Source: CAYZJB01 sp964602985 (GTDB lineage: Bacteria; CLD3; SB21). Taken from it: a stretch of DNA of 64,000 nucleotides. Of the stretch, positions 43,040-51,101 are shown piece after piece (within the stretch, counting starts at the first letter, position 1; every line of letters begins with the position of its first letter). The notes beneath the pieces were generated by a model. That model saw nothing but the letters and a program-made list of their open reading frames with translations, was not told the origin of the DNA and made no database searches. The DNA lies in NCBI GenBank assembly GCA_964602985.1, contig CAZRTJ010000007.1, forward strand, positions 1 through 64,000. The letters are read 5' to 3'. The position numbers and the translations under genes were made by a program.

Positions 43040-44062
43040 CCCGACACTGCCCTCCGCCAATTTTTCCCTGGCGAGATCCAGTCTTCGTTTCACTTCTTCC
43101 GATGGTTTCAGCCGCATGGACTTAGAGAGATACTCTACCGCCTTGGCGTAGTTCTTCGCTTTGAAATAACCCCAACCCAGGATGTCCGTCGATTCAAGAT
43201 TGTTCGGCTTCATTTCATCGGCAGCGTGAGCGAGCTTGAGGCCCCACTCGTAGTCAACGTCCTTGTCGATCAAAGCCCAGGCAACCGAGTTGAAATTGCG
43301 AAATTTGTTGCCCGTCGGGCTTTCAAGAACCTGGTTCAGCAGGTTCTTGGCCTTGGTCTCCTCACCATCTTTCCACATGGCAACCGCGTAATTTACGCGA
43401 TTGGATGCTTCCTCCGGCTGAATCTTTGCCAGCGTGCCAAAATACTCGGTTGACTTGGAGTAATTGCCGACAGCAAAAAACAATTCGCCGAGATTATACA
43501 GGATGGTAACATCGTCCGGGCGGAGTTCGGATGCTTTCACGTATTGTTCAATACATTTCGCCGTCTCAGACCGGTTGTTGTACAAGAAACCAAGAGTCGT
43601 GTGGAGGGCAAAATTACTGACTCCCAGTTCTTGCGCTTTTTCCAGTTTTTCCTGTGCGGGGTCGTACTGATTCTCTTCGAACGCAAGAATGCCCAGAACG
43701 TAAAACGCGTAGCCCTCGTCCGGCTTGGACTCTAGCGCTTGAGCGACATACGTGCGCGACTGTTTGAACATTTCGTCGCGCATTTTCGTGTTGTTGGTCG
43801 CCTTGTGTCGGATACCCGCCATCGCGTAGGCTTCGGCCGCTTTGGCGCTGGCATAGGAGAACGTCCCATCCATGTCAACCGCCTTCAAATACAGGTCGAG
43901 GGCGGATTCCAGGCGTTGTGCGGCCAGGGAATCATCCCCCTGCTTGACCAAGGCGACGGCTTGTTTGGGAACACCCGGAAATTCACCTTTCTTGCATCCG
44001 AACGACGCCACTCCGAGTACACAAGCTCCGAGGATCCATGAACGCAGTATGCGGCTGACCAT
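43031..44062 (-). CDS. TPR-repeat lipoprotein
   Basis: A 343-residue protein with a lipoprotein signal ending at the lipobox ASFGC (Cys23) and about seven TPR-like helix pairs (LYNLGELFFAVGNYSKSTEYF, GWGYFKAKNYAKAVEYLSKS). It should be tethered to a membrane in the periplasm and act as a binding scaffold. AAAAGGAG stands 8 nt before ATG 44062. It begins 39 nt after the polA stop, so it is probably transcribed with polA. Confidence 0.87.
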   Translation of the reverse strand: MVSRILRSWILGACVLGVASFGCKKGEFPGVPKQAVALVKQGDDSLAAQRLESALDLYLKAVDMDGTFSYASAKAAEAYAMAGIRHKATNNTKMRDEMFKQSRTYVAQALESKPDEGYAFYVLGILAFEENQYDPAQEKLEKAQELGVSNFALHTTLGFLYNNRSETAKCIEQYVKASELRPDDVTILYNLGELFFAVGNYSKSTEYFGTLAKIQPEEASNRVNYAVAMWKDGEETKAKNLLNQVLESPTGNKFRNFNSVAWALIDKDVDYEWGLKLAHAADEMKPNNLESTDILGWGYFKAKNYAKAVEYLSKSMRLKPSEEVKRRLDLAREKLAEGSVGSR

Positions 44063-44101
44063 TATTAAACTCCTTTTGCAGAAAATGAGTGGTTTTGCAT
44101 C

Positions 44102-46780
44102 TTATTTGGCTTCCAACCAATTGTCACCGACGCCAAGATCTACCTCAAGCGGCACGTGAAGCGTGGCGGCCGATTCCATCTGGACTTTCACAATCTCTTC
44201 CAATTCGTCGACCTCGCTCCGATCGGCTTCAAAAATCAGTTCGTCATGCACCTGAAGGATCATTCGGGATTGAAGTTTTCGTCGAGAGAGTTCCTCATGA
44301 ATACGAATCATCGCGATTTTGATGAGCTCGGCCGCAGTTCCCTGAATTGGAGTATTGATTGCCGCCCGCTCTGCATTTTGGCGGACGGCGTAGTTGCGGC
44401 TCTTGAGATCGGGGAGAAACCGTCGCCGTCCAAACAGCGTGGTGACATAGCCATTTGACTTTCCCTGGTCCAACGTCGTCTGGATGAATTCCTTGACACG
44501 CGGATATTTGGAGAAGTAGTTTTGGATGAATTCCTTGGCCTCTGATTGGGACATGCCAATGCGAGACGCCAATCCAAAAGGAGAAATACCGTATAGGATC
44601 CCGAAATTAATATCCTTCGCCTTGCGACGGAGTTCGCGTGTCACCTGGTCTGCAGGGACATCAAAAACAAGGCTCGCCGTGCTCGTGTGAATATCCTGAC
44701 CGGCGGCGAAGGTGCCGATCAGATGGGGATCGCCCGACATGTGGGCCATGACACGTAACTCGATCTGCGAGTAGTCCGCAGTCAGTATGACATGGCCAGC
44801 CTTCTGTGGACCGAATGCCTTGCGGATTTCCCGCCCGATGTCTGTACGAACCGGGATGTTTTGGAAATTCGGATTGGAGGAGGACAGGCGCCCTGTCGCT
44901 GCGACCGTCTGGCTGAAGGTGGAGTGAATCCGGCCCGTGCGCGGGTGTATCAACGGCGGCAAGCCATCGACATAGGTGGATTTCAGTTTGGTCAGCTGGC
45001 GATAATGCAATATCGAGTCCACGATCGGCAGAGATTGGTACTCTTCCAAAACGCGCACATCGGTGGAGTATTGGCCCGTTTTGGTCTTGCGGGGTTTTTC
45101 CACACCGGCAATCTTGTGTATCTGCAATTTGTCGAAGAGAATGTCACCCAGCTGAGACGGGGAATTCACATTGAAGGAAAGACCGGCTTCCTGGTGAATT
45201 CGACTTTCCAACTCCGCGATCTTCCGTGAGAACTCCCTGGACATTTCCGACAGGATCGGTGCGTCGAGCCAGACGCCCGTCCGTTCCATGGTTGCCAGAA
45301 CAGGAATCAAGGGAATTTCAATTCCCTGATAGACATCTGTGGAGTGAATCTCCTCCAATCTACGGGTCAGAATCGGGTGCAAGCGGTGCAACGCATGTGT
45401 CTCTGCGACGACCGCCTCCGCCGTTATCGAGGGATTCGAGTCGTCGTACGACAATTTGCCGTTTTCTATTTCAGATGTGGTCGTTGGCACGGACTCAGAC
45501 AGGTATTCTTCTGCGAGGTTTTGCAACGTCGGGTTGCGATCACTGGACAACAAATGACCCGCAATGGAAACGTCAAATAGGGGCCCCTCGATCCGTGCGC
45601 CACACTCTCCCAATAAGATCGCGGATTGTTTGGCGTTGAAGAAAATCTTCTGATGTTCTCCGATGAAAAGCGGAGCGAGATTCGGCATCATCGATTCGGC
45701 CGGACCTGTGAACGGGACAAAGAAGCCGCTTCCGTCTCCTCGGGTCCAAGCCACGCCGCGCAGTTGTGCCCGCATGGGCTCTACCGAATCAGAGACAAGC
45801 GTGCACGAGACTGATCCAGACGATGAATCCCACGCGGTGCGCATGTCTTCCGGCGTTGGCAGGATGCGAAATTGCGTGTCGCGCCGTTGCGGTTTGTTCG
45901 AAATCGTCTTCTGAAGACGAGAGATCAGGGAGTGAAAGCCATACTCCGTCAACAGCGCGACCAGTCGATCGTCAATGTGCGGCCGCAGAGTCAGTGTGTC
46001 CGGACGGACATCCAGGGGAACATCCGTATCGATAACGGCCAGCTCGCGCGACAGAAACGCGTTCTTGCGATCCGCTTCGACGTTTTGCTTGAGTTTTCCC
46101 TTGAGCTTCTCCGTATTTTCGTATAAGGCGCGGATGGAACCGAATTCGGAAATCAATTTGGCCGCTGTCTTTTCGCCTACACCTGTGACACCCGGAATGT
46201 TGTCTGAAGAATCACCCATCAGGCCCAGAATATCCGGGACCTGCGCGGGTCCAACTCCGAATTTCTCAACAACACTTGCTTCATCCAGAATCTCAGGGTT
46301 TCCGTCTTTTCGAATCGGGTTATAGATGAAAACGTGAGGGGAAACCAGTTGCATGAAGTCCTTATCGGCCGTGACCATAAATACATCCATCCCGTCCCTG
46401 GCAGAACGAACGGCCAGGGTCCCGATGATATCATCTGCCTCGTACCCTGGTACTTCGAGAATCCGGATGCCCATGGCTTCGGTAAGCTCTTTCAATCGCG
46501 GGAGTTGGGGGCCGAGTTCTTCCGGCATCTTCTCACGGGTTGCCTTGTAGGATTCGTATTTTCTGTGGCGGAATGTGGGTTCCGGCGTGTCGAACGCGAC
46601 CGCAAGATGGTCGGGTTTTTCGTCGTTCATGATTTTCAGTATCGCATTGGCAAAACCAAAAATCGCGCTGGTATTCTCGCCTTTTGAATTGCGCAAAGGA
46701 TTGTTGATGAAGGTGAAAAATGCGCGGTAGGCGATGGCCATACCGTCCACGAGGAATAGTCTGGGACGAGCGTTTGTCAT
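44102..46780 (-). CDS. polA: DNA polymerase I
   Basis: An 892-residue family A polymerase. The 5'-3' exonuclease domain (1-270) has LFLVDGMAIAYRAFF, YEADDIIGT, and GDSSDNIPGVTGVGEKTA. The middle domain keeps the 3'-5' exonuclease shape but not its DxE residues: the place of FDTET in E. coli reads CTLVSD, as in Taq, so proofreading is probably absent. The polymerase domain shows LTADYSQIELRVMAHMS, RRKAKDINFGILYGIS and LQVHDELIFEAD. ATG 46780 is chosen over an upstream start at 46801 because it fits the predicted promoter and the family N-terminus. Confidence 0.96.
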   Translation of the reverse strand: MTNARPRLFLVDGMAIAYRAFFTFINNPLRNSKGENTSAIFGFANAILKIMNDEKPDHLAVAFDTPEPTFRHRKYESYKATREKMPEELGPQLPRLKELTEAMGIRILEVPGYEADDIIGTLAVRSARDGMDVFMVTADKDFMQLVSPHVFIYNPIRKDGNPEILDEASVVEKFGVGPAQVPDILGLMGDSSDNIPGVTGVGEKTAAKLISEFGSIRALYENTEKLKGKLKQNVEADRKNAFLSRELAVIDTDVPLDVRPDTLTLRPHIDDRLVALLTEYGFHSLISRLQKTISNKPQRRDTQFRILPTPEDMRTAWDSSSGSVSCTLVSDSVEPMRAQLRGVAWTRGDGSGFFVPFTGPAESMMPNLAPLFIGEHQKIFFNAKQSAILLGECGARIEGPLFDVSIAGHLLSSDRNPTLQNLAEEYLSESVPTTTSEIENGKLSYDDSNPSITAEAVVAETHALHRLHPILTRRLEEIHSTDVYQGIEIPLIPVLATMERTGVWLDAPILSEMSREFSRKIAELESRIHQEAGLSFNVNSPSQLGDILFDKLQIHKIAGVEKPRKTKTGQYSTDVRVLEEYQSLPIVDSILHYRQLTKLKSTYVDGLPPLIHPRTGRIHSTFSQTVAATGRLSSSNPNFQNIPVRTDIGREIRKAFGPQKAGHVILTADYSQIELRVMAHMSGDPHLIGTFAAGQDIHTSTASLVFDVPADQVTRELRRKAKDINFGILYGISPFGLASRIGMSQSEAKEFIQNYFSKYPRVKEFIQTTLDQGKSNGYVTTLFGRRRFLPDLKSRNYAVRQNAERAAINTPIQGTAAELIKIAMIRIHEELSRRKLQSRMILQVHDELIFEADRSEVDELEEIVKVQMESAATLHVPLEVDLGVGDNWLEAK

Positions 46781-46791
46781 TTGCGGCGAGC

Positions 46792-46820
46792 AAAGTAACA
46801 TCCGAGTCGCTAAATAACAA
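46792..46820 (-). promoter_or_regulatory. Promoter of polA, almost leaderless
   Basis: On the minus strand TTGTTA (46815-46820), 17 nt, TACTTT (46792-46797). The -10 box ends 11 nt before ATG 46780, giving a leader of about 4 nt. No Shine-Dalgarno is seen. Confidence 0.55.
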
Positions 46821-46833
46821 GCGCCAAAAAGGG

Positions 46834-46862
46834 TTGTAAGCGTCGGTCGCCCCGTCTATATT
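46834..46862 (+). promoter_or_regulatory. Promoter of dicarboxylate symporter
   Basis: TTGTAA (46834-46839), 17 nt, TATATT (46857-46862), predicted start near 46869 and a 42-nt leader to ATG 46911 with GAGGT just upstream. It is divergent from the polA promoter, their -35 boxes being 13 nt apart. Confidence 0.6.
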
Positions 46863-46910
46863 CCTCAGCAAGTTCGAGAACCCACGACATCATTCTTGGA
46901 TTGAGGTTGT

Positions 46911-48206
46911 ATGCAATTGCATTCGAAAATCCTGCTGGGGCTTGTGATCGGGCTCGCAGCGGGAATTGGCACCAACTGGATCGTCTCCGATGTCGTCGAA
47001 TGGCGCGAGGCCGTAGAATTTGTCATTCGCAACGGGACCGATCCCGTGGGTCAGGTTTTTCTTCGCCTGTTGTTCATGATCGTTATCCCGCTGGTGTTTG
47101 CATCATTGACTCTCGGGGTATTTCAGCTTGGCGATCTTCACAAACTGGGTAGGATCGGCTTCCGTACGATTGGTTTCTTTGTTGGTTTGACTGTCGTGGC
47201 GACTGTCCTCGGACTCCTTTTGATCAACATGGGCCACCCGGGAAAGGGATTTGATGAGGCCACGCAAAAGCACCTGATGGAGTTGTATGGTGGGAACACC
47301 AGCACGGTGATCGAAAAGAGTCGTTCATTGGAATTCACACTGATGACCTTTATCGATATGATTCTGCCGCGGAATCTGTTGAGGGCAGTCGTCGAAATGC
47401 AGATGTTGCCGCTCATCCTCGTGTCGATCCTGTTTGGCTACGTGATGACGACAATGCCGGCGAGTGTGTCCGGTTCTTTGTCCCGCGGATTGACGGGCCT
47501 GAACGAATTCAGTATTCGTGTCGTCGGCATGGCGATGAGGTTGGCCCCGTACGCCGTTCCGTGCTTGGTATTTGGGATCACGGCGCGTTTCGGGTTCGCC
47601 ATTCTCAAGCCGTTGGGCATGTATGTCATTCTGGTGTTTCTCGGGTATGTTCTCCATCTTGTCGGCGTCTATTCGATCGTTTTGCGGCTTCTGGCCGGCG
47701 TTTCGCCATGGAAATTCTTCTCCCGAATCAAACCCGTGATGATCACGGCATTCTCCACTTCATCGAGCAGTGCGACTTTGCCGACGACCATACAGGTTGC
47801 CGAAACGGATTTGGGCGTGTCTCCCACATTAGCCGGGTTCGTCTTGCCGCTGGGGGCAACCGTCAATATGAATGGAACGGCGCTGTATGAGGGCATGACG
47901 GTTCTGTTCATCGCAGAAGTGTTTGGCGTCGACCTCAGCATCGGTCAGCAGGCGTTGGTCGTCGTGATGGCGGTCTTGACAGCGATCGGCACGGCCGGAA
48001 TTCCGGGAGGATCCTTGCCCCTTATCGTTTTGGTGATGCAGGCGGTTCACGTGCCCGCAGAGGGGATCGGCATCATCCTGGGCGTGGATCGTATCCTGGA
48101 TATGGGCCGCACCGTGCTCAACGTCACCGGGGACGTTACAGCTGCCGCGGTGATTTCGCACTGGGAGGGGGAGACGTTGCGACTGGACCGGAAGGTTGCG
48201 TCTTGA
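46911..48206 (+). CDS. Dicarboxylate/amino acid:cation symporter (DAACS)
   Basis: A 431-residue inner-membrane transporter of the GltP/DctA/EAAT family, taking up glutamate, aspartate or C4-dicarboxylates with Na+ or H+. About eight membrane helices and two re-entrant loops are expected; the substrate-site signatures are TAFSTSSSSATLPTTI (serine-rich hairpin 1) and PLGATVNMNGTALYEGM (the NMDGT-like motif, here NMNGT). The C-terminal VDRILDMGRTVLNVTGD matches the Asp/Arg substrate-contact helix. NMNGT instead of NMDGT and DRILDMGRT resemble bacterial DctA/GltP rather than one definite type. Confidence 0.92.
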   Translation: MQLHSKILLGLVIGLAAGIGTNWIVSDVVEWREAVEFVIRNGTDPVGQVFLRLLFMIVIPLVFASLTLGVFQLGDLHKLGRIGFRTIGFFVGLTVVATVLGLLLINMGHPGKGFDEATQKHLMELYGGNTSTVIEKSRSLEFTLMTFIDMILPRNLLRAVVEMQMLPLILVSILFGYVMTTMPASVSGSLSRGLTGLNEFSIRVVGMAMRLAPYAVPCLVFGITARFGFAILKPLGMYVILVFLGYVLHLVGVYSIVLRLLAGVSPWKFFSRIKPVMITAFSTSSSSATLPTTIQVAETDLGVSPTLAGFVLPLGATVNMNGTALYEGMTVLFIAEVFGVDLSIGQQALVVVMAVLTAIGTAGIPGGSLPLIVLVMQAVHVPAEGIGIILGVDRILDMGRTVLNVTGDVTAAAVISHWEGETLRLDRKVAS

Positions 48207-48242
48207 TCGCGCGATTCGTATGTTCCAGAAAAAGGAGTTCCC

Positions 48243-48653
48243 TTGCTTACACCACGTAACAAAGTTCTAATCGGGGTTGCCTTGGTGGTCGGAGTGTTGT
48301 CATTTCTGGCCTACACCGGGTTTGATGAGGGAAAGTCGTACTACAAGTTTGTCGATGAATTGAAGGCAATGGGACCGGACGTACACACCAAACGTCTGAA
48401 AGTACACGGCAACGTCGTCCCCGGAAGCATCAAGAAGGAGGGCTCGAAGCTCGAGTTCTTGTTGACCCGTAATGGAGCCACCATCCCGGTCAAGTATGTC
48501 GGCAAGGATCCGGTTCCCGATACGTTCAAAGATGACTGCGAAGCGGTCATCGACGGACGCTATCTGGAGAGCGGAGTCTTCGAAGGAGAAGTCATCCAGG
48601 CCAAATGCGCTTCGAAATACGAGGCGGACTACAAAGAACTAAAAAAATCGTAA
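48243..48653 (+). CDS. ccmE: Cytochrome c maturation heme chaperone CcmE, Cys-type
   Basis: CcmE carries heme covalently in the periplasm on its way to apocytochrome c. The 136-residue protein has an N-terminal membrane anchor (about 7-24), an OB-fold beta-barrel, and a C-terminal heme-binding site. Where E. coli CcmE has HxxxY, this one has C122-A-S-K-Y126, the CxxxY variant known from archaea and Desulfovibrio-type bacteria. TTG 48243 has AAGGAG at good spacing. No ccmABCFH gene adjoins. The stop codon abuts that of convergent ruvC with no spacer. Confidence 0.87.
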   Translation: MLTPRNKVLIGVALVVGVLSFLAYTGFDEGKSYYKFVDELKAMGPDVHTKRLKVHGNVVPGSIKKEGSKLEFLLTRNGATIPVKYVGKDPVPDTFKDDCEAVIDGRYLESGVFEGEVIQAKCASKYEADYKELKKS

Positions 48654-49190
48654 TCACAGTTTCTTGACGCGCTCGGGATGCGCGGCGACAAAGTCTTTCC
48701 AGGATCGCACACGTGACCGGGGAGTGAGACTCCGTCGGGCCTGACAGAGAGCCAGTGCGAGCGCGTCTGATTCGTCTTCCTGCAATTTCTTCCCGATCTC
48801 CAGCAGCTGACCCACCATAAATGCCACCTGTTTCTTCGATGCGGCTCCGTTGCCGACAATCGCGAGCTTGACTTCCCGTGGCGAATACTCTGTAATCCGG
48901 ACATTTGCGTGGACGGCAGCGAGGATGCAGGCGCCGCGCGCCTGACCCAGTTTTAACGCGCTCTGGATGTTGCGACTGACGAAAATGTTTTCTACCGCAC
49001 ATGCATCCGGCGGATATTGCCTGAGGAGCGTGCTGAGTTCTGCGTAGATCTTCTCCATACGCACCGGCAGGGGATCGGCACTGCGCATCCGGATCGTTCC
49101 GCTCGCGACGTATTGGACGCGGCCGTTGTTCCGTGTGACGATGCCGTATCCCGTCACCTGACTTCCCGGATCGATCCCCACGATCGTCAT
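48654..49190 (-). CDS. ruvC: Holliday junction resolvase RuvC
   Basis: RuvC cuts Holliday junctions during recombination repair. The 178-residue protein has the four acidic catalytic positions in VGIDPGSQVTGYGI (D7), AVENIFV (Glu), and the C-terminal DESDALALALC. Length is normal; a 20-residue C-terminal tail goes beyond the fold. ruvA and ruvB are not next to it. The start overlaps the stop of the upstream lipoprotein gene by 4 bp (ATGA). Confidence 0.95.
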   Translation of the reverse strand: MTIVGIDPGSQVTGYGIVTRNNGRVQYVASGTIRMRSADPLPVRMEKIYAELSTLLRQYPPDACAVENIFVSRNIQSALKLGQARGACILAAVHANVRITEYSPREVKLAIVGNGAASKKQVAFMVGQLLEIGKKLQEDESDALALALCQARRSLTPRSRVRSWKDFVAAHPERVKKL

Positions 49191-49555
49191 GGCCGAACCC
49201 GGAAGTACGCCTGACGCTCTCCGGAAAAGCGCAAAATCATTTGCGAGAAATTCAGTTCCTCGATGACATAACTGAAAATAATCTCCGGTGGGGAATCGCC
49301 TGTCGTCAGGTAGAGGATACCGGCATCGATGAAGTAGCTATAGGTCGAGTCAATCCCCAGGCTCGGGTTCACGATGTGGACATCTTTGACAGAAGAAAAC
49401 GTCAGGGTGATGGTTTCCTGCGTCACCGAGTTGGTGTATTGCCACATGCCGACAATCAGGTCTTCATACCGGAGGTCCGTGGTGTCGCTGAGGGATTCCC
49501 GACAGGCAGTCGCGGCGAAAATCCCCGCGACGAACAAAAGGCTCACACGGCTCAT
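49187..49555 (-). CDS. Small lipoprotein, hypothetical
   Basis: A 122-residue protein with a lipoprotein signal ending at the lipobox AATAC (Cys18), followed by a short beta-rich domain (LIVGMWQYTNSV, ITLTFSSVKDV, YSYFIDAGILYLTTG) that resembles the lipocalin-like or DUF-type folds of Bacteroidetes lipoproteins, though I cannot name a family. It lies between DUF2520 and ruvC with ATGA overlaps on both sides. Confidence 0.75.
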   Translation of the reverse strand: MSRVSLLFVAGIFAATACRESLSDTTDLRYEDLIVGMWQYTNSVTQETITLTFSSVKDVHIVNPSLGIDSTYSYFIDAGILYLTTGDSPPEIIFSYVIEELNFSQMILRFSGERQAYFRVRP

Positions 49556-50364
49556 GGTCGCGACTTTCGTGGAGAAACTTCCTCTTTGCAGTAATTCGAC
49601 AAAGCGTCATACATGTTGGCCATCTCCGGAAAATGCTCCCGCAGATACTTCGCGTGCCGTTCAAGAGTTTCGATGTCGCCTCGCCTGGCAGGACCTGTCA
49701 GGGACGGAGCAATTCCCATGCGGGTCATGTTTTCCAGTGTCTGCCGGACGATCGGTGCAACCAGGTCGAGCGTTTTATTTTCGGAGAATCCCAGGGAACT
49801 GTACAGGCGAGCCGTCATGTGATGGAGCGCCACGAGAAAGTTGGAAATGACGACGGCCCCGAGATGGTAGGGCGTCTTCGAACCGGTCGGAATGGGCACG
49901 GCATGCGCTTTCAGAATCTTCACGAGTCTTCTTGCGATGCGGCACGCCTTGGGTTCGCCTTCAATACCGAACCAGATACCGGCAAGGGGAGGGAGTGGGT
50001 TTTGACTTGCAAACGTCTGATAGGGATGCATCGAACCCCGGCTAATGATCGAACTCTCCGCGAGGGCATCCGACGACAGAACACCGGACGTGTGAAGAAA
50101 AACTCGTGCGCACTTTGATAGTGATGAACGAACTCTTTCGGACACACTCCCGACATCGGCGTCCGGAACGCAAAAAACGATTACATCGCAGGTCTCCAGG
50201 ATCTCTGGTTTGGCTCCGACACGCCTACTCTTCGTCATCTCCCGAACTCGCAGAACATCGGATTCCCGACGGCACAAGACCGCTTCGAGGCGATTTCGAT
50301 TCTTTGCCAAATGACAAGCTAACGCTGTACCCACTTTCCCAGGCCCCACGAGTCCGATTTTCAT
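49552..50364 (-). CDS. Rossmann-fold and DUF2520 domain protein
   Basis: A 270-residue protein with an NAD(P)-binding N-terminal half (IGLVGPGKVGTALACHL, VIVFCVPDADV, VFLHTSGVLSSDAL) and an all-helical C-terminal DUF2520 half (GSMHPYQTFA, YHLGAVVISNFLVALHHMTA, NMTRMGIAPSLTGPARRGD). The build is like ketopantoate or pyrroline-carboxylate reductases, but the reaction of DUF2520 proteins is not known. The mRNA seems leaderless from the promoter at 50371-50399. It heads a three-gene operon with a lipoprotein and ruvC. Confidence 0.88.
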   Translation of the reverse strand: MKIGLVGPGKVGTALACHLAKNRNRLEAVLCRRESDVLRVREMTKSRRVGAKPEILETCDVIVFCVPDADVGSVSERVRSSLSKCARVFLHTSGVLSSDALAESSIISRGSMHPYQTFASQNPLPPLAGIWFGIEGEPKACRIARRLVKILKAHAVPIPTGSKTPYHLGAVVISNFLVALHHMTARLYSSLGFSENKTLDLVAPIVRQTLENMTRMGIAPSLTGPARRGDIETLERHAKYLREHFPEMANMYDALSNYCKEEVSPRKSRP

Positions 50365-50370
50365 GAAACG

Positions 50371-50399
50371 AAACTACGCACCGCATCCGCGAAAAACAA
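50371..50399 (-). promoter_or_regulatory. Promoter of DUF2520-ruvC operon, leaderless
   Basis: On the minus strand TTGTTT (50394-50399), 17 nt, TAGTTT (50371-50376). Only 6 nt separate the -10 box from ATG 50364. No Shine-Dalgarno lies in between. Confidence 0.6.
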
Positions 50400-50478
50400 G
50401 GTCACAAAAGGGGCAGTTTTGTTGTTGCTTTTCGGCGGGGGTCGTGGTTAGATTGATCACCCTTTGGTAGGAGAACGC

Positions 50479-50700
50479 ATGGACGCATACTACGATGACG
50501 TCGTCAACGAGGACTTTCAAGAGATTGCCGAAATATATTTCAACAACTACTTGATTCAGTGGTGTCAGGCCAATCACGTCGATTCACGATCCCAGGAACA
50601 CATCAAGCGCGTGCTTTCGGATTACTCGGCTTTCTTTTTTGACAGCTTGATGCACCGGATGTATGACGGAGAACAGGGTCAGGATGATTTGAAGAATTGA
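50479..50700 (+). CDS. Small acidic hypothetical protein
   Basis: A 73-residue protein, rich in Asp and aromatic residues (MDAYYDDVVNEDFQEI..., LSDYSAFFFDSLMHRMY), predicted helical. TAGGAG (50467-50472 region) precedes ATG 50479. I do not recognise the family. Its stop overlaps the start of the DUF2203 gene (TGATG), which implies coupled translation and joint function. A weak promoter (TTGCTT, 17-18 nt, TTAGAT/TAGATT, about 50430-50460) may serve the cluster. Confidence 0.65.
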   Translation: MDAYYDDVVNEDFQEIAEIYFNNYLIQWCQANHVDSRSQEHIKRVLSDYSAFFFDSLMHRMYDGEQGQDDLKN

Positions 50701-51089
50701 TGCAACGCATTCATGCGCGCCATTTTGCGCTGGAGGAGGCGCAAGCTCTCTTGTGCGTTTTGAAGGAAGACCTGGAGCGGATGGTTCGCCTCCATGCCGC
50801 GCTGATTCACTTGAATTATGACATCTATAGACATCGATACTTCGGTGGCCGGGGACCCAATGGGGATCATTACCATCCGCAGGAATTGGAAGACTTGGTT
50901 CAGATTCTCCGCCACGTGGAAATAAACGGTGTTATTGTGAAGAGCATTTCGGAAGGCCTTGTTGATTTTCCGGCACTGCGAAAGGAAGAAGAGGTTTACC
51001 TGTGCTGGAAGGTGGGAGAAGAAGACATCCAATATTGGCACAACGTGACAGACGGGTTTCAAGGGCGAAGACACGTATCCGAGTTTTGA
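50700..51089 (+). CDS. DUF2203 family protein
   Basis: A 129-residue protein with the DUF2203 signature at its C-terminal half: EINGVIVKSISEGLVDFPAL, then EEVYLCWKVGEEDIQYWH and GFQGRR. The N-terminal half is a helical hairpin. Family function is unknown. ATG 50700 overlaps the upstream stop (TGATG). The HD-domain gene follows after 12 nt with GAGGAGG in front. Its HWH-like C-terminus (residues around YWH) could bind metal. Confidence 0.82.
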   Translation: MQRIHARHFALEEAQALLCVLKEDLERMVRLHAALIHLNYDIYRHRYFGGRGPNGDHYHPQELEDLVQILRHVEINGVIVKSISEGLVDFPALRKEEEVYLCWKVGEEDIQYWHNVTDGFQGRRHVSEF

Positions 51090-51101
51090 GGAGGATGCAT
51101 C

